From a virus, in IMG/VR virus record IMGVR_UViG_3300046517_000324, positions 1 through 55,137 of that record: DNA of 55,137 nucleotides. One strand, 5' to 3'. Below are positions 9,067 to 17,426 of the stretch, piece after piece. The translations under genes were made by a program, and so were the position numbers. Position 1 is the first letter of the stretch; each line of letters starts with the position of its first letter. The notes under the pieces are model-generated. The model was not told the origin of the DNA and did no database searches. It worked only from the letters and a program-made list of their open reading frames with translations.

Positions 9067-12000
9067 TGGCCGATGACGATGATGACGAGGATGTTGACGA
9101 ACAGCAACAGCCTGACGTTGCCGGACAACCTGCTGTAGCTGATGACTGGGCGGCTTTTCGTGCCCCGCAAGCTCCCACCGCAACCGATGACTGGGCGGCC
9201 TTCCGTACTTCGCAAACCGCTCAGCCTGCCGATGACTGGGCAGCTTTTCGAACTGGGGCGCAGCAACAGCAACAGCAACCGAAAGCCGAGAGCCCGTTCT
9301 GGACGACGCTGCGCCATGTCGCACACGGGCTGCTGCCGTCTGCCGCCGGTCTGGCGGCAATTCCCGGCGGCATCGCAGCGGGCGCCGCCATCGGCCTACC
9401 AGAGGCGGGTATAGGTGCCATTCCGGGCGCCTTCATCGGTGGTAGCTTGGCTTACATGGGGGCGCGCGCCGCTCAGGACACTGGCGCCAAGCTGCTGGGT
9501 TTCGGTGACGACCTGCAAATGGCGGCCGACGATGCCGCCAACCCCAAGTCGGCGGTAGTGGGCGACATCCTGAGTGCAGCGCCGTTCCTTGGTCCGGGTG
9601 CTGCACCCGCTGCCGTGCGGGCGGGCGGCGCACTGTTCGGGGCGGGCATGGAGGCGTTCAATCAGTGGAAGTCAGGCGAGGATTTCGACCCAGCACGACT
9701 TGCCATAGCGGGCGCTGGTGGCGCCTTCTTGACCACGCCAACCCGGGCTGGCGAGGCGCTGGGCACGCGAGCGGCGGCTGCTATCGGCCGACCTGAACTG
9801 TGGCACGGCACACCGGGATCGGACGCTGCCGCCGGCACCGCCAAGGAGCAGCCGCCGCCTGCAGGTGGAACGCCGGGAGAGGGTGGCGCCGCTGCAGCTA
9901 CGCCAGAGACCACGGCCCCGGTCGGCGACAGAACCGGTCCGGAGGATCTTGGCAAGGAGGCGCCGCCTCCTGCCGAGCGACAGGGTGTGAACGTCGGCGA
10001 GACCGACCCGGCGCAGGACGCAGCGATCCGCGCCAAGATGGAGCCCGGGGGTGAGGCTGCAGCCCCGGCCACCAGCGCGAAGCTGGAAGCACAATTCCCT
10101 CGGGTGCCGGATGCCGAAGAGCAGGCGCGACCATTGCAACCGGAGGAACCGCAGCCAACGGCTCCCGCCGAGCCGACGCCAACCGCGGCCACCATCGATC
10201 GCGCGCTCGCCAATCGGATGCTCAACCAGCCGCGCGTGCTCAACACGGAAGCCGCCAAGCGCGGCATGACGCCAGAAGCGCTCAAGGCACAGGCGCAGGA
10301 TGTTCTGAAATCCCCAATGGCTGCACCAGAACCGCCGCCAGCCCCTGTTGCAACACAAGAGCCTGCGCCGCCGGCCCAGCCGCCATCCGCCTCCGTGAAA
10401 ATAGGCCGGGGGCCACGCGCTAAGGACGAGCAGCTCTACAGCCTGCTCGAGTATCTGGCGCACAATGGCGGTCTGCAAAAAGATATTCCGGAGCTGAAGG
10501 ACATATTCGGGGGCAAAAACCGTCTGATCCCCGGATTTGGCAACTTGCTGCGTAAGGACGGCATGTCGCTCGATCAAGCGTGGCTCAAGGCTACACGCGA
10601 AGGCAGATACCTCAACGACGCCAGCGACTTCGAAGGCCGAGTGGCCAAGACGACCACCTCTGATCTGCTGGATTTGATCGACAAAGAAGCGCGTGGAACC
10701 AGGCAGTATCGGGTAGGCAGCGAAGGCACGACGACCGCAGGCGAGCGTGGGCGCGCAGCCGAGCTTAACCGCGTTGCGATCCAACGTGCCGTCGACGGTT
10801 TTTCTCATGATGCCGGACTTGGCGCGCTAGACCCAAAATTATATGATCGTACTGTCGAGATCATGGAGAAGGAGGGCGTTTCCAGCCCAGATATGGCTCT
10901 TGAACGAGCCATAATGGAGCATGCCAACCAGTATGAAAAAGACACCCAAGACCAGCACGTCACCGTTGGACACATTGAAGGGTGGGATGTTGATGACGCC
11001 GCGGCAGCACGCGGCGATGGCCGAGGTGTACGCGAAGCCGGGGCCGGACCTGAGCCCGCAGGACCTCCAGCGCCGCCAGATGCTGGCGAGGTACCACGCG
11101 GCGCTTTCGAAATGGGCGCTGAGGGAAAACCTCAAGGCGTTATCCCCGGGACCGAGCGCATCGGCGAAGGCGAGCTCGCCCAACGACGGGCCGACGAACG
11201 TCTGAGACCAACGGCCCCGCAACGGCCGGCGGACGAGGGACTCTTCAGCGACACGCATCTGCAGGAAAACCTGTTTACCGGCGGGCGCGACGAACTCATG
11301 CGGCAACGGCTCGATGCAGCCGAAGCCGCGCCCAGCCCAGCCGCGCACTTGCGCGAGACCGCGGCCATGTACCGAGAGCAAGGCCAGGAAGGGCGTGCCC
11401 GGCAGTTCGAACAGGCGGCCGACGCTTTCGAACGCAGTCAGCAGCAGCAGCAACAGCAGCAACAACGGCAACAGCCGCCGCGGCAACCGCCTGGCGGCCG
11501 GCCACCTGGGACGCCGCCCGAGCCGCCTCGCGTGCCCAAGGAGCAACTGATCGAACAAGGCAAGCTGGGCGATGAGAAGGCGTTCAATCTTGCCAACAAG
11601 GCCGACGACGAACTGAATAAATTATCCACGATCCCCGCTGCCGACATGCTGCGCTACAAGGGTCTGGGCGAGGAAGCCTCCAAGATGCACCCCGAGGTCA
11701 AAGGGAAGGGCGGCGAGACGATCTATAACGCCATCGTCAACGGCACCTACGACAAGCTCCCTGCCAACCTGCGCGCTGGCTTCGAGCATGCGACGGGCGA
11801 CATAAGCAAGGAGAACGCCGCGTTGCGCAAGGAGCTTGTCGACCGTGGGCTCATAGACAATGAGGCGGACGATCCGCGCTACATGAAGCGCGTCATGAAG
11901 AGCGCCCCGGTCCGGGTCGACGACCCGATCACCGAGGGTCACATCGGCCGTCTGCCCGGCATGCACGATCCAAGCTCCACCAAGGAGCTGGCGTTTTACG

Positions 12001-13694
12001 GTGCCCAGGACAAGGACGGCAACCGGCTGGTGCTTGCCGGCAAGGGCGACAGGATTGCGGTTATGAAGAACCGCGAGCCGGAAGGGTTCATCACCAACCC
12101 TAAAGAAACATCGCCGCAGACCGGCGACAAGCTCACCTACAACGGCAAGGAATACACGGTCGATCGCGGCCGAGAGAACGAGATCGAGCAGCATGCCGTG
12201 CATGAGGGCGGCACCCCGGTCGAGTATCACAAGAACGCTTTCGTATCCAAGTTCGTCGAGAACCGCGAACTGAGGATGATGAAGGATTACAATGACTGGC
12301 TGGATCGGTTCAAGGACCCGGAGAAATCGCCGTTCAAGTCGTTGATGACGCGCGATGCCGATACCGCCAAGAAGCGCGGGTGGCCGCAAAGCGATGTGCC
12401 CGATCTCAAAGGGCTCTACATGCACCCTGACCTAGAGCAGGTCCTCCACAACAATTACAAGCCCGGCATGGGGCTGCCGGACATCAACTGGCTGCGGGTG
12501 GCCAACCAGCTGGGCATCCGATCGATCTTCTGGAATCCGGTGCCGCATGCCATGAACGCATTCATGCACTATTTGGTAGGACGCGGTACGGATTGGATCG
12601 ACCCGCGCAAATACGGCACGCTCGCCAAGTCGGTCATCGAGGGATTCAAGTCCGCCTATACCCAGGACCAGCTGCTGCAGGACATCAATCGTGCCGGCGG
12701 ATCGTTGATCCAGTCCAAGATCGATAGTCAGAACATAGTTCGCAATCTTGGCAAAGCGTTCGATGCCGACCTTCGGAACAATCCCGGCAAATGGGAGCAG
12801 TATGCGCGAACCTACGGACTTGGCCACGGTATCGACGCTGTCAAGCTGTGGTACGAGCATGCCGGTAAAGCCCTGTGGACTTTCAGCGATGCGCTCATGG
12901 CTTCCCGGATCAGGGAGCTGGAGATGAACGGCATGTCGCGCGAGGATGCGATTGCCAGCGCCCGTGTCCACATGCCGGACTATCGGCTGCCGATCAAGAT
13001 TTTTGGCCGCCGTCAGATGGTTCGCTTCATGTCCGATCCGAATGTCTCGGTATTCGGCCGCTATCATATGGGCATGCTCAATTCGCTCAGCACCATGATG
13101 ACCCACACACTCGGTCCGAACGCTACTATGGCCGAGCGCAAGGAAGCATTGGGCAACGTGTTCGCCTTGGCGGCGCTTGCGTTCGTGGTCAAACCGGCGC
13201 TGGACAAAGCCGTCCAGAGCATCACCGGCAACAAGGACGCCGAGGTGAAACCGCGCGGACCGTTGGCGCCGTTGACCGGTGCTTACGGTGTCGCGACGGG
13301 CAAGAAAGACCTTGGCATGGTGCTGAGCAACGTCTTTACGCTCTCGCCTGCTATCAATGCCATAAGAGCCGGGTTGTCCAACCGCGACTTTGCGGGGCGC
13401 CGGATCGTTGATCCGGGCTCGCCGTGGTACGATAAATTCGGGCAAGCTGCCGAATTCGCCACCGGGACGCTCGTGTCGCCGTACAGCACGTTTGGGCCCA
13501 CGATTCAGCCAGGCTCTGCGCGCGGTTCAACTTTGCATGAATTTCTGTCGCAGATCACTGACACCAAGGTCCCGACGCAAAAAGAAGTTGCGGGACAGCG
13601 TTATGGGCAGAAGCTGAGCCTGAAAGAAGCCAAGACACGCGCCCAGCATCCGCGTGGGCTGATAGAATATGGGCTGGGGCAACTGACACGATGA
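9066..13694 (+). CDS. Giant internal/ejection protein with DDWAAFR repeats
   Basis: 1542 aa; ATG 9066 overlaps the previous stop (TGATG). The N-terminus is very acidic, followed by three DDWAAFR repeats (26-32, 41-47, 56-62), a poly-Gln run, and a Gly/Ala-rich hydrophobic segment (about 85-135) that could insert into membrane. A long Pro/Ala-rich linker follows, then a second Gln tract near residue 795, then a folded C-terminal region (about 850-1540) containing DINWLRVANQLGIRS and FWNPVPHAMNAFMHY. The layout resembles very large podovirus proteins injected with DNA (T7 gp16-like role). No enzymatic motif was identified with confidence. Confidence 0.75.
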   Translation: MADDDDDEDVDEQQQPDVAGQPAVADDWAAFRAPQAPTATDDWAAFRTSQTAQPADDWAAFRTGAQQQQQQPKAESPFWTTLRHVAHGLLPSAAGLAAIPGGIAAGAAIGLPEAGIGAIPGAFIGGSLAYMGARAAQDTGAKLLGFGDDLQMAADDAANPKSAVVGDILSAAPFLGPGAAPAAVRAGGALFGAGMEAFNQWKSGEDFDPARLAIAGAGGAFLTTPTRAGEALGTRAAAAIGRPELWHGTPGSDAAAGTAKEQPPPAGGTPGEGGAAAATPETTAPVGDRTGPEDLGKEAPPPAERQGVNVGETDPAQDAAIRAKMEPGGEAAAPATSAKLEAQFPRVPDAEEQARPLQPEEPQPTAPAEPTPTAATIDRALANRMLNQPRVLNTEAAKRGMTPEALKAQAQDVLKSPMAAPEPPPAPVATQEPAPPAQPPSASVKIGRGPRAKDEQLYSLLEYLAHNGGLQKDIPELKDIFGGKNRLIPGFGNLLRKDGMSLDQAWLKATREGRYLNDASDFEGRVAKTTTSDLLDLIDKEARGTRQYRVGSEGTTTAGERGRAAELNRVAIQRAVDGFSHDAGLGALDPKLYDRTVEIMEKEGVSSPDMALERAIMEHANQYEKDTQDQHVTVGHIEGWDVDDAAAARGDGRGVREAGAGPEPAGPPAPPDAGEVPRGAFEMGAEGKPQGVIPGTERIGEGELAQRRADERLRPTAPQRPADEGLFSDTHLQENLFTGGRDELMRQRLDAAEAAPSPAAHLRETAAMYREQGQEGRARQFEQAADAFERSQQQQQQQQQRQQPPRQPPGGRPPGTPPEPPRVPKEQLIEQGKLGDEKAFNLANKADDELNKLSTIPAADMLRYKGLGEEASKMHPEVKGKGGETIYNAIVNGTYDKLPANLRAGFEHATGDISKENAALRKELVDRGLIDNEADDPRYMKRVMKSAPVRVDDPITEGHIGRLPGMHDPSSTKELAFYGAQDKDGNRLVLAGKGDRIAVMKNREPEGFITNPKETSPQTGDKLTYNGKEYTVDRGRENEIEQHAVHEGGTPVEYHKNAFVSKFVENRELRMMKDYNDWLDRFKDPEKSPFKSLMTRDADTAKKRGWPQSDVPDLKGLYMHPDLEQVLHNNYKPGMGLPDINWLRVANQLGIRSIFWNPVPHAMNAFMHYLVGRGTDWIDPRKYGTLAKSVIEGFKSAYTQDQLLQDINRAGGSLIQSKIDSQNIVRNLGKAFDADLRNNPGKWEQYARTYGLGHGIDAVKLWYEHAGKALWTFSDALMASRIRELEMNGMSREDAIASARVHMPDYRLPIKIFGRRQMVRFMSDPNVSVFGRYHMGMLNSLSTMMTHTLGPNATMAERKEALGNVFALAALAFVVKPALDKAVQSITGNKDAEVKPRGPLAPLTGAYGVATGKKDLGMVLSNVFTLSPAINAIRAGLSNRDFAGRRIVDPGSPWYDKFGQAAEFATGTLVSPYSTFGPTIQPGSARGSTLHEFLSQITDTKVPTQKEVAGQRYGQKLSLKEAKTRAQHPRGLIEYGLGQLTR
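9141..9251 (+). repeat. Triple 45-bp tandem repeat coding DDWAAFR
   Basis: Three in-frame copies beginning GATGACTGGGC at 9141, 9186 and 9231, exactly 45 bp apart. Each encodes DDWAAFR plus an eight-residue Ala/Gln/Pro/Thr spacer. The period is exact while the spacers have diverged, so the motif itself appears to be under selection. Confidence 0.9.
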
Positions 13695-13870
13695 CACCCG
13701 CCAAGATGTCGCACAAGGACGCGAACTATCGCCCTGCCAAGCCGGGGGCGCCGCGCCGCTGCGCGACCTGTAGCATGTACCGGACCGGCACCTCGCCGAG
13801 CTGCACGCTGGTCGAGGGCCCAATCCGGGCACAGGACACTTGCACTTATTGGGAAGCAAAGAGGAGATAG
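13691..13870 (+). CDS. Four-cysteine mini-protein, HiPIP-like spacing
   Basis: 59 aa; the start overlaps the giant gene's stop (ATGA). Cysteines at 24, 27, 38 and 51 give C-x2-C-x10-C-x12-C, with aromatic residues near the clusters (SMYR, CTYWE) and a LVEGPI turn between. This resembles the cluster-binding part of high-potential iron-sulfur proteins and could equally bind zinc. Basic N-terminus. Translationally coupled to the ejection protein. The family assignment is tentative. Confidence 0.7.
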   Translation: MTPAKMSHKDANYRPAKPGAPRRCATCSMYRTGTSPSCTLVEGPIRAQDTCTYWEAKRR

Positions 13871-13874
13871 AGCT

Positions 13875-14174
13875 ATGGCGCCAATAGTCAGCGACCCCCA
13901 GCGCAAGGCCATGTTCGCGGCCGCCAAGGGCAAGAGCACGCTCGGTATCCCGCGATCGGTCGGGCGCGAGTTCACCAAAGGCACCGGCCCGATGCCCGCC
14001 AGCTATGCCACTGGGGGGCCGGTGATCCAGCAATCGCGCAGCCGCTTCTTCAAGGCGCCCGACCAATTCCGAGAAAACATCGAACGCCAAAGCTATCCTA
14101 AGTCTGGCAAAACTGGCGAGATGTCGAACACCACCAAGGATAAGTCATTGCCCGCGATTAAACCGCGCGCCTGA
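13875..14174 (+). CDS. Small conserved phage protein with PxSVGxEF motif
   Basis: 99 aa, four nt after the mini-protein with a GGAGAT-type ribosome site. The N-terminal [20 protein letters not shown] block, followed by [11 protein letters not shown], parallels the right-arm protein at 43870-44067 (PVSVGQEFFKAD). The C-terminal half is basic and polar. The function is not known; its counterpart lies between scaffold and decoration genes. It is the last gene of the left structural operon. Confidence 0.7.
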   Translation: MAPIVSDPQRKAMFAAAKGKSTLGIPRSVGREFTKGTGPMPASYATGGPVIQQSRSRFFKAPDQFRENIERQSYPKSGKTGEMSNTTKDKSLPAIKPRA

Positions 14175-14305
14175 ATCCAGTTCCGAGTGCCGACGGACGA
14201 TGAATGGTTCCTGTCCCGAATCACATAGCCCGGGAAAGCCAATGACGGTCAAACTCTCTCGTTGGTTGACATCAGACCGATCTGCGGAGTGTGGCACTCG
14301 GAAGC

Positions 14306-14319
14306 GTTTCACGTGAAAC
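14306..14319. promoter_or_regulatory. parS-like palindrome GTTTCACGTGAAAC
   Basis: A perfect 14-bp palindrome matching the core of the bacterial centromere site bound by ParB/Spo0J (consensus TGTTTCACGTGAAACA). The outermost base on each side differs (C left, T right). No ParB gene is present in the window, so a host or satellite ParB would have to bind it. Confidence 0.6.
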
Positions 14320-14337
14320 TCAACAATCCTCTCCTTG

Positions 14338-14349
14338 CGCCACGTGGCG
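14338..14349. promoter_or_regulatory. 12-bp CACGTG-centred palindrome
   Basis: CGCCACGTGGCG is a perfect palindrome sharing the CACGTG core of the parS-like site. The two centres are 31 bp apart, close to three helical turns, so paired binding on one face of DNA is possible. Confidence 0.4.
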
Positions 14350-14501
14350 GCTTATTGCCTTCCCGGTCGCTACTGACATTCAATGATTTCAATGGCCCCG
14401 CGCTTTTGGGCGCTGAGCGGATATGCCTCCTAAGCCTTTGATTTCACAAGATCCTGGTAGTGTATGCTAGTCATCGATGTTCGCGTTGCGTTTACGGTGG
14501 T

Positions 14502-15731
14502 TTACGACGCATCCGTTCCCGCCTTGTTCCGGCTCGCGGCGCGGCCTTTCATGACCCTGGCGATCGCCTTGGTGTCGTCCCGCGAGTAGGCTTGGGTCTG
14601 GCTGACGTTGCTGTGGGTCGCGGTGCGCCTAACGTCATCCATGGCGGCAACGTCCGTCCCTTCCGTGATCGCGCCGGCCCGGCTGTCCATGTTCCAAACG
14701 TGGTTTGGGACTCCGGCCGCAGTCGCGACCTTGCGCCACTTCTCGCGGAAGTTCTTGGCTTGCCACGCCACCCCGGTTGCCTCGCAAATGATCAGCGGCC
14801 CCTTCTCGGGGAACTTGCCGGCCAGATCCAGTTCCGCCATGACCATCGGGGCCAGGCGCAGATCGACCTCGACCGGCTTCTGCCGTTTGCTGGTCATGTG
14901 GCGCAGGATCAAATTGGCGTCGATCTCTTCGCCCCGGAGACCCCGAAGCCACTTCCATTGACCGTCGTGGACATCCGACAGTTCCGGCTCGCCCATCGGG
15001 ACCCATTCCCCGATCACATCCTTTTGCCGCAGGGTGCATTCGAACTGGAACGCCTGGGCCAGCGCGATCGAGTGGCGGCCGAGCTCGTGGGCCTTGGCGA
15101 TGATGGCGAGTGCCTGGGTCGCCGTGATGTATTCCTTCCGGGGCTTGCCCATCTTGAAGCGCAGCAGTCCGGCATCCTCGCGCAACCGCCGGCATTCGGG
15201 ATCTCCGCGCTTTCCGACCAAGGTGGAGCCGAACGCGAAGAGTGTGCGGAGCTGCCCGACCTTGCCATGGGCTGACGGGGTCCGGCCGTCCGAGGTCCAC
15301 GCCCGCCACCAATCCTTGATCATGCGGGCGTCGATGTCAGAAAGCAGCGTGTCGCCGTAGTCCCTGGCGATCAGCTTGCACCGGCTGTCGTCGTTCATCC
15401 GGCTCGCGTAGCGAAGCTCCTGATACGAGGAATCCTTGTCGGTCTGGTAGAGCCGGATCAGGCTGCCCAGCGTGCCGTCGAAGGCGTCTGCGATCACCGG
15501 GATGCCGCCGCGGCCCCAGACCAGCATCTCGGCCTGGAGGCGGGTGCATTGGTCGGAGATCAGGGCGCAGTCCGTCTCGGAGGGCCATTCCCCGGCCCAG
15601 ACGCGGGCGCGCTGGGGCAGGAAGCCGCGCTTGATCAGGTCGGTGCGGGCGTGCCATTCCGCCACCCAGCCGGCTTTGCGGGGCGCCCACACCAAACCTG
15701 GAGAGTCGCTGACTTTCGGCCTATCGCTCAT
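14502..15731 (-). CDS. int: Tyrosine recombinase/integrase 1
   Basis: 409 aa from ATG 15731, preceded by GGAG; longer in-frame starts would intrude on the upstream gene. The catalytic domain is C-terminal: R235 (TLRQKD), R351 (MDSRAG), H373 (ATHSN) and nucleophile Y382 (QAYSR). The usual box-II His before the second Arg is replaced (NMDSR), as I recall being common in rhizobial phage integrases of the THSNVSxTQxYSR type. The N-terminal 60-170 region is probably the arm/core-binding domain. It is the last gene of the minus-strand early operon and abuts the non-coding 14175-14501 region. It catalyses site-specific prophage integration and excision. Confidence 0.9.
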   Translation of the reverse strand: MSDRPKVSDSPGLVWAPRKAGWVAEWHARTDLIKRGFLPQRARVWAGEWPSETDCALISDQCTRLQAEMLVWGRGGIPVIADAFDGTLGSLIRLYQTDKDSSYQELRYASRMNDDSRCKLIARDYGDTLLSDIDARMIKDWWRAWTSDGRTPSAHGKVGQLRTLFAFGSTLVGKRGDPECRRLREDAGLLRFKMGKPRKEYITATQALAIIAKAHELGRHSIALAQAFQFECTLRQKDVIGEWVPMGEPELSDVHDGQWKWLRGLRGEEIDANLILRHMTSKRQKPVEVDLRLAPMVMAELDLAGKFPEKGPLIICEATGVAWQAKNFREKWRKVATAAGVPNHVWNMDSRAGAITEGTDVAAMDDVRRTATHSNVSQTQAYSRDDTKAIARVMKGRAASRNKAGTDAS

Positions 15732-16050
15732 CGGAAGCTCCAGTATCGGCGAGAAGCCGTTCGACGGTGGCGAGGCGGGTCGCAAGCTCTGCATTCTCGG
15801 CCTGTACGCGATTGACGTCGGCATACAGCGCCTCGATCTCGCCAGCGGTGACATTGGTGCGGGCGAAATCGTTGAAGGCCGCCCTGAGCGCGCGACTGTC
15901 CTGCTGCAGCACCACGAGCGCACGGCTGATGAGCGGCAGCCCGTCTAATTGCGCCCGCATAGGAGCCAGTTGCGCCCGTAGCCCGTCTAACTGCGCCCGG
16001 ATAGGAGCCAACTCGGCCCGCAGGATGGTGCGAAAATCGTCATCGCTCAT
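15721..16050 (-). CDS. Hypothetical coiled-coil protein with internal duplication
   Basis: 109 aa. The N-terminal third contains a 14-residue repeat (APIRAQLDGLRAQL / APMRAQLDGL), followed by a long amphipathic helix near the C-terminus (VQAENAELATRLATVERLL). Overlaps integrase 1 by 11 nt and the HTH gene upstream by 11 nt. No family recognised; likely oligomeric. Confidence 0.68.
   Translation of the reverse strand: MSDDDFRTILRAELAPIRAQLDGLRAQLAPMRAQLDGLPLISRALVVLQQDSRALRAAFNDFARTNVTAGEIEALYADVNRVQAENAELATRLATVERLLADTGASDER
15939..16022 (-). repeat. Two-copy 42-bp tandem repeat inside a gene
   Basis: Two 42-bp units (15939-15980 and 15981-16022), both starting GCCCGTCTAA, with a few substitutions. 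In frame, each encodes 14 residues of the coiled-coil protein, so copy-number change would not break the frame. Confidence 0.8.
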
Positions 16051-16273
16051 GTGATGCCTCGATGTCCTTTGGCGTGAGCTTCCGATAATAGGGGGTCACC
16101 GAGAACCCAGCGCCGCGAAGAATGGCCGGACCGGGGCGGCGCCGGCCGAGCAGAAAGTCAGAGAGGTAGGCGGCCGATATCCCGTGCTTTTCAGCCCACT
16201 CCTTTTGGGAGCCAGGGCCGATCTGCTTCTTTACGACCGCAACAATTTCTTCATCGGTTATATAAATTGCCAT
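16040..16273 (-). CDS. Small helix-turn-helix DNA-binding protein
   Basis: 77 aa. SQKEWAEKHGISAAYLSDFLLGRRRPGP is a good HTH segment (about residues 22-48) of the XRE type. The C-terminal VTPYYRKL is typical of small phage regulators. Sits two genes upstream of integrase 1, so it may regulate integration. Overlaps the next gene by 11 nt. Confidence 0.72.
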   Translation of the reverse strand: MAIYITDEEIVAVVKKQIGPGSQKEWAEKHGISAAYLSDFLLGRRRPGPAILRGAGFSVTPYYRKLTPKDIEASHER

Positions 16274-16305
16274 GCTGCCGCATATAATCAGCGCATACGC
16301 TTATG

Positions 16306-16542
16306 TCAAGCCGATGTGCGCTCCCGGGGGATAAGTCCGCTCGCCCGATCAAAGTAAGCCTTGCACGCCGGCCAATATCTCCGGTTCCCAAATAGCTTTT
16401 GCTTCTGGGGAAAACCGCTGGCCCGGTTCGCGTCGAGCGCCCGGATGGCCTCCCGCGCGATCTTCTCAGGCACGCCCATGCGCCGGATCAGCTCCGCGTC
16501 CGTGACGTACAGGGTATCGCGCTCGCCGGTCTCGTCCGTCAT
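16306..16542 (-). CDS. Excisionase-like winged-helix protein
   Basis: 78 aa. LYVTDAELIRRMGVPEKIA followed by a basic FGNRRYWPACKAYFDRA segment matches the small winged-helix proteins (DUF4224-like) commonly found next to integrases. Probable directionality factor for integrase 1. Assigned by motif and position; no direct evidence of excision activity. Confidence 0.66.
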   Translation of the reverse strand: MTDETGERDTLYVTDAELIRRMGVPEKIAREAIRALDANRASGFPQKQKLFGNRRYWPACKAYFDRASGLIPRERTSA

Positions 16543-16558
16543 CCGGTTAGCTCATCTG

Positions 16559-16846
16559 TCATGTTGCACACCGGGCGGCGGATGCCCGCACCAAGCGGTC
16601 AACAGCGGCCGGAACTTCCGGGCCGTTTGGAACAATCTCAATGGCGATATCTTGCTCCTCGCCATCGATCTCTTTGACCGCCGTCAGGCTCGCCTCCCCG
16701 GTAGTTAGGTGCTCGCATTCATAACGGCCGCCGCTTTCGATGAATTGACGCGCCAAGGCCTCGATGTCAGACGGGCGATCAATTTCCTCATCCCGTTGCC
16801 GCCCATTGGGGCGCATGTACTGTGTGAAAGGTATCGCCATCGTCAT
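16559..16846 (-). CDS. Hypothetical early phage protein
   Basis: 95 aa. YMRPNGRQRDEEIDRPSDIEALA followed by RYECEHLTTGEASLT and EIVPNGPEVPAAVDRL is a pattern I associate with small conserved proteins of rhizobial phages; function unknown. Starts in an ATGA overlap with the upstream gene. A 27-bp repeat lies just upstream of its start. Confidence 0.68.
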   Translation of the reverse strand: MTMAIPFTQYMRPNGRQRDEEIDRPSDIEALARQFIESGGRYECEHLTTGEASLTAVKEIDGEEQDIAIEIVPNGPEVPAAVDRLVRASAARCAT

Positions 16847-17052
16847 CCCCTCTGGTGCGCAGAACTCTCGTGAGCGCCCTGCGGATGGTAGAACGCCCGT
16901 CGCTCTTTCATCCGGCCAATGATCTGCCTCAAGATCACAGCGAACTCGTAATTGTCATCGAGCATCCACTGGTCGTAGGTATTGATAGCCTCGTCCACAA
17001 TGTCCCACCCAGCCCCGCGCTTCTGCTGGTATTCGATTGATGAATCGCACAT
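16843..17052 (-). CDS. Hypothetical early phage protein
   Basis: 69 aa, acidic, Tyr-rich (DEAINTYDQWMLDDNYEFA), probably helical. Its last codons coincide with the first copy of a 27-bp dispersed repeat. The start is preceded by AGTGGGAACCAG, a leader also found before the gene at 18328. No family recognised. Confidence 0.6.
   Translation of the reverse strand: MCDSSIEYQQKRGAGWDIVDEAINTYDQWMLDDNYEFAVILRQIIGRMKERRAFYHPQGAHESSAHQRG
16852..16878 (-). repeat. 27-bp dispersed leader repeat, copy 1
   Basis: Matches 17427-17453 at 26 of 27 positions; on the plus strand it contains AGAACTCTCGTGAGCGCC. It lies just upstream of the gene starting at 16846 on the minus strand. Confidence 0.8.
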
Positions 17053-17064
17053 CTGGTTCCCACT

Positions 17065-17400
17065 TTACTCGTGAGCGGCGCGAACGCTGTCCAGCACGGC
17101 GGCGAACGCGGTGGACTCAGCGCCTTCAAAGACCTTACGCACGATGTCCCATGCTTCGTTGAAGCCGACTATCGAGTCGTCATAGTCCGGCTTCATCTCG
17201 CAAAGACAGTCATTAAGGCGAGTGTCGAGGCTGGCCTTAAGGCGAGCGGCGGCTTGGCACCAGCCTTCGACATATTCATGGGCCTGGAGCATCTTCTGCC
17301 GGCGCTCGCCATCGTTGGCGTAGCTCCAGCCGCGAAGCTCGCGGCCATCAAGAGAGACGGTGATTTCGTCCTTATCGTTATCGGTCACCTTCGGATGCAT
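17065..17400 (-). CDS. Hypothetical early phage protein
   Basis: 111 aa with an excellent AGGAGG five nt before its ATG. N-terminal beta segment (DEITVSLDGRELRGWSY) then a mostly helical region. No recognised family. The second copy of the 27-bp repeat lies upstream of its ribosome site. Confidence 0.65.
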   Translation of the reverse strand: MHPKVTDNDKDEITVSLDGRELRGWSYANDGERRQKMLQAHEYVEGWCQAAARLKASLDTRLNDCLCEMKPDYDDSIVGFNEAWDIVRKVFEGAESTAFAAVLDSVRAAHE

Positions 17401-17426
17401 CGTTACCTCCTAAATCCGTGGTCGCC

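Larger units (their letters stand above)
14175..14501. other. Non-coding convergent region between tail operon and integrase 1
   Basis: 327 bp between two converging gene ends. It holds an 11-bp inverted repeat (TTCCGAGTGCC at 14181-14191 and its complement at 14293-14303), a 14-bp parS-like palindrome and a 12-bp CACGTG palindrome. Its position between late-gene end and integrase is where temperate podoviruses usually carry attP, so an attachment region is possible. No tRNA-like core and no clear terminator with a T-run is visible. Confidence 0.6.

Noticed and set aside
11438-11480. CAG/CAA-type microsatellite in the giant protein gene
   Set aside because: It encodes a poly-Gln linker in frame and needs no other explanation.
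14263-14290. Promoter beginning at TTGACA in the non-coding region
   Set aside because: A -35-like TTGACA is present but there is no reasonable -10 box at 16-18 bp and no gene starts downstream on the plus strand.
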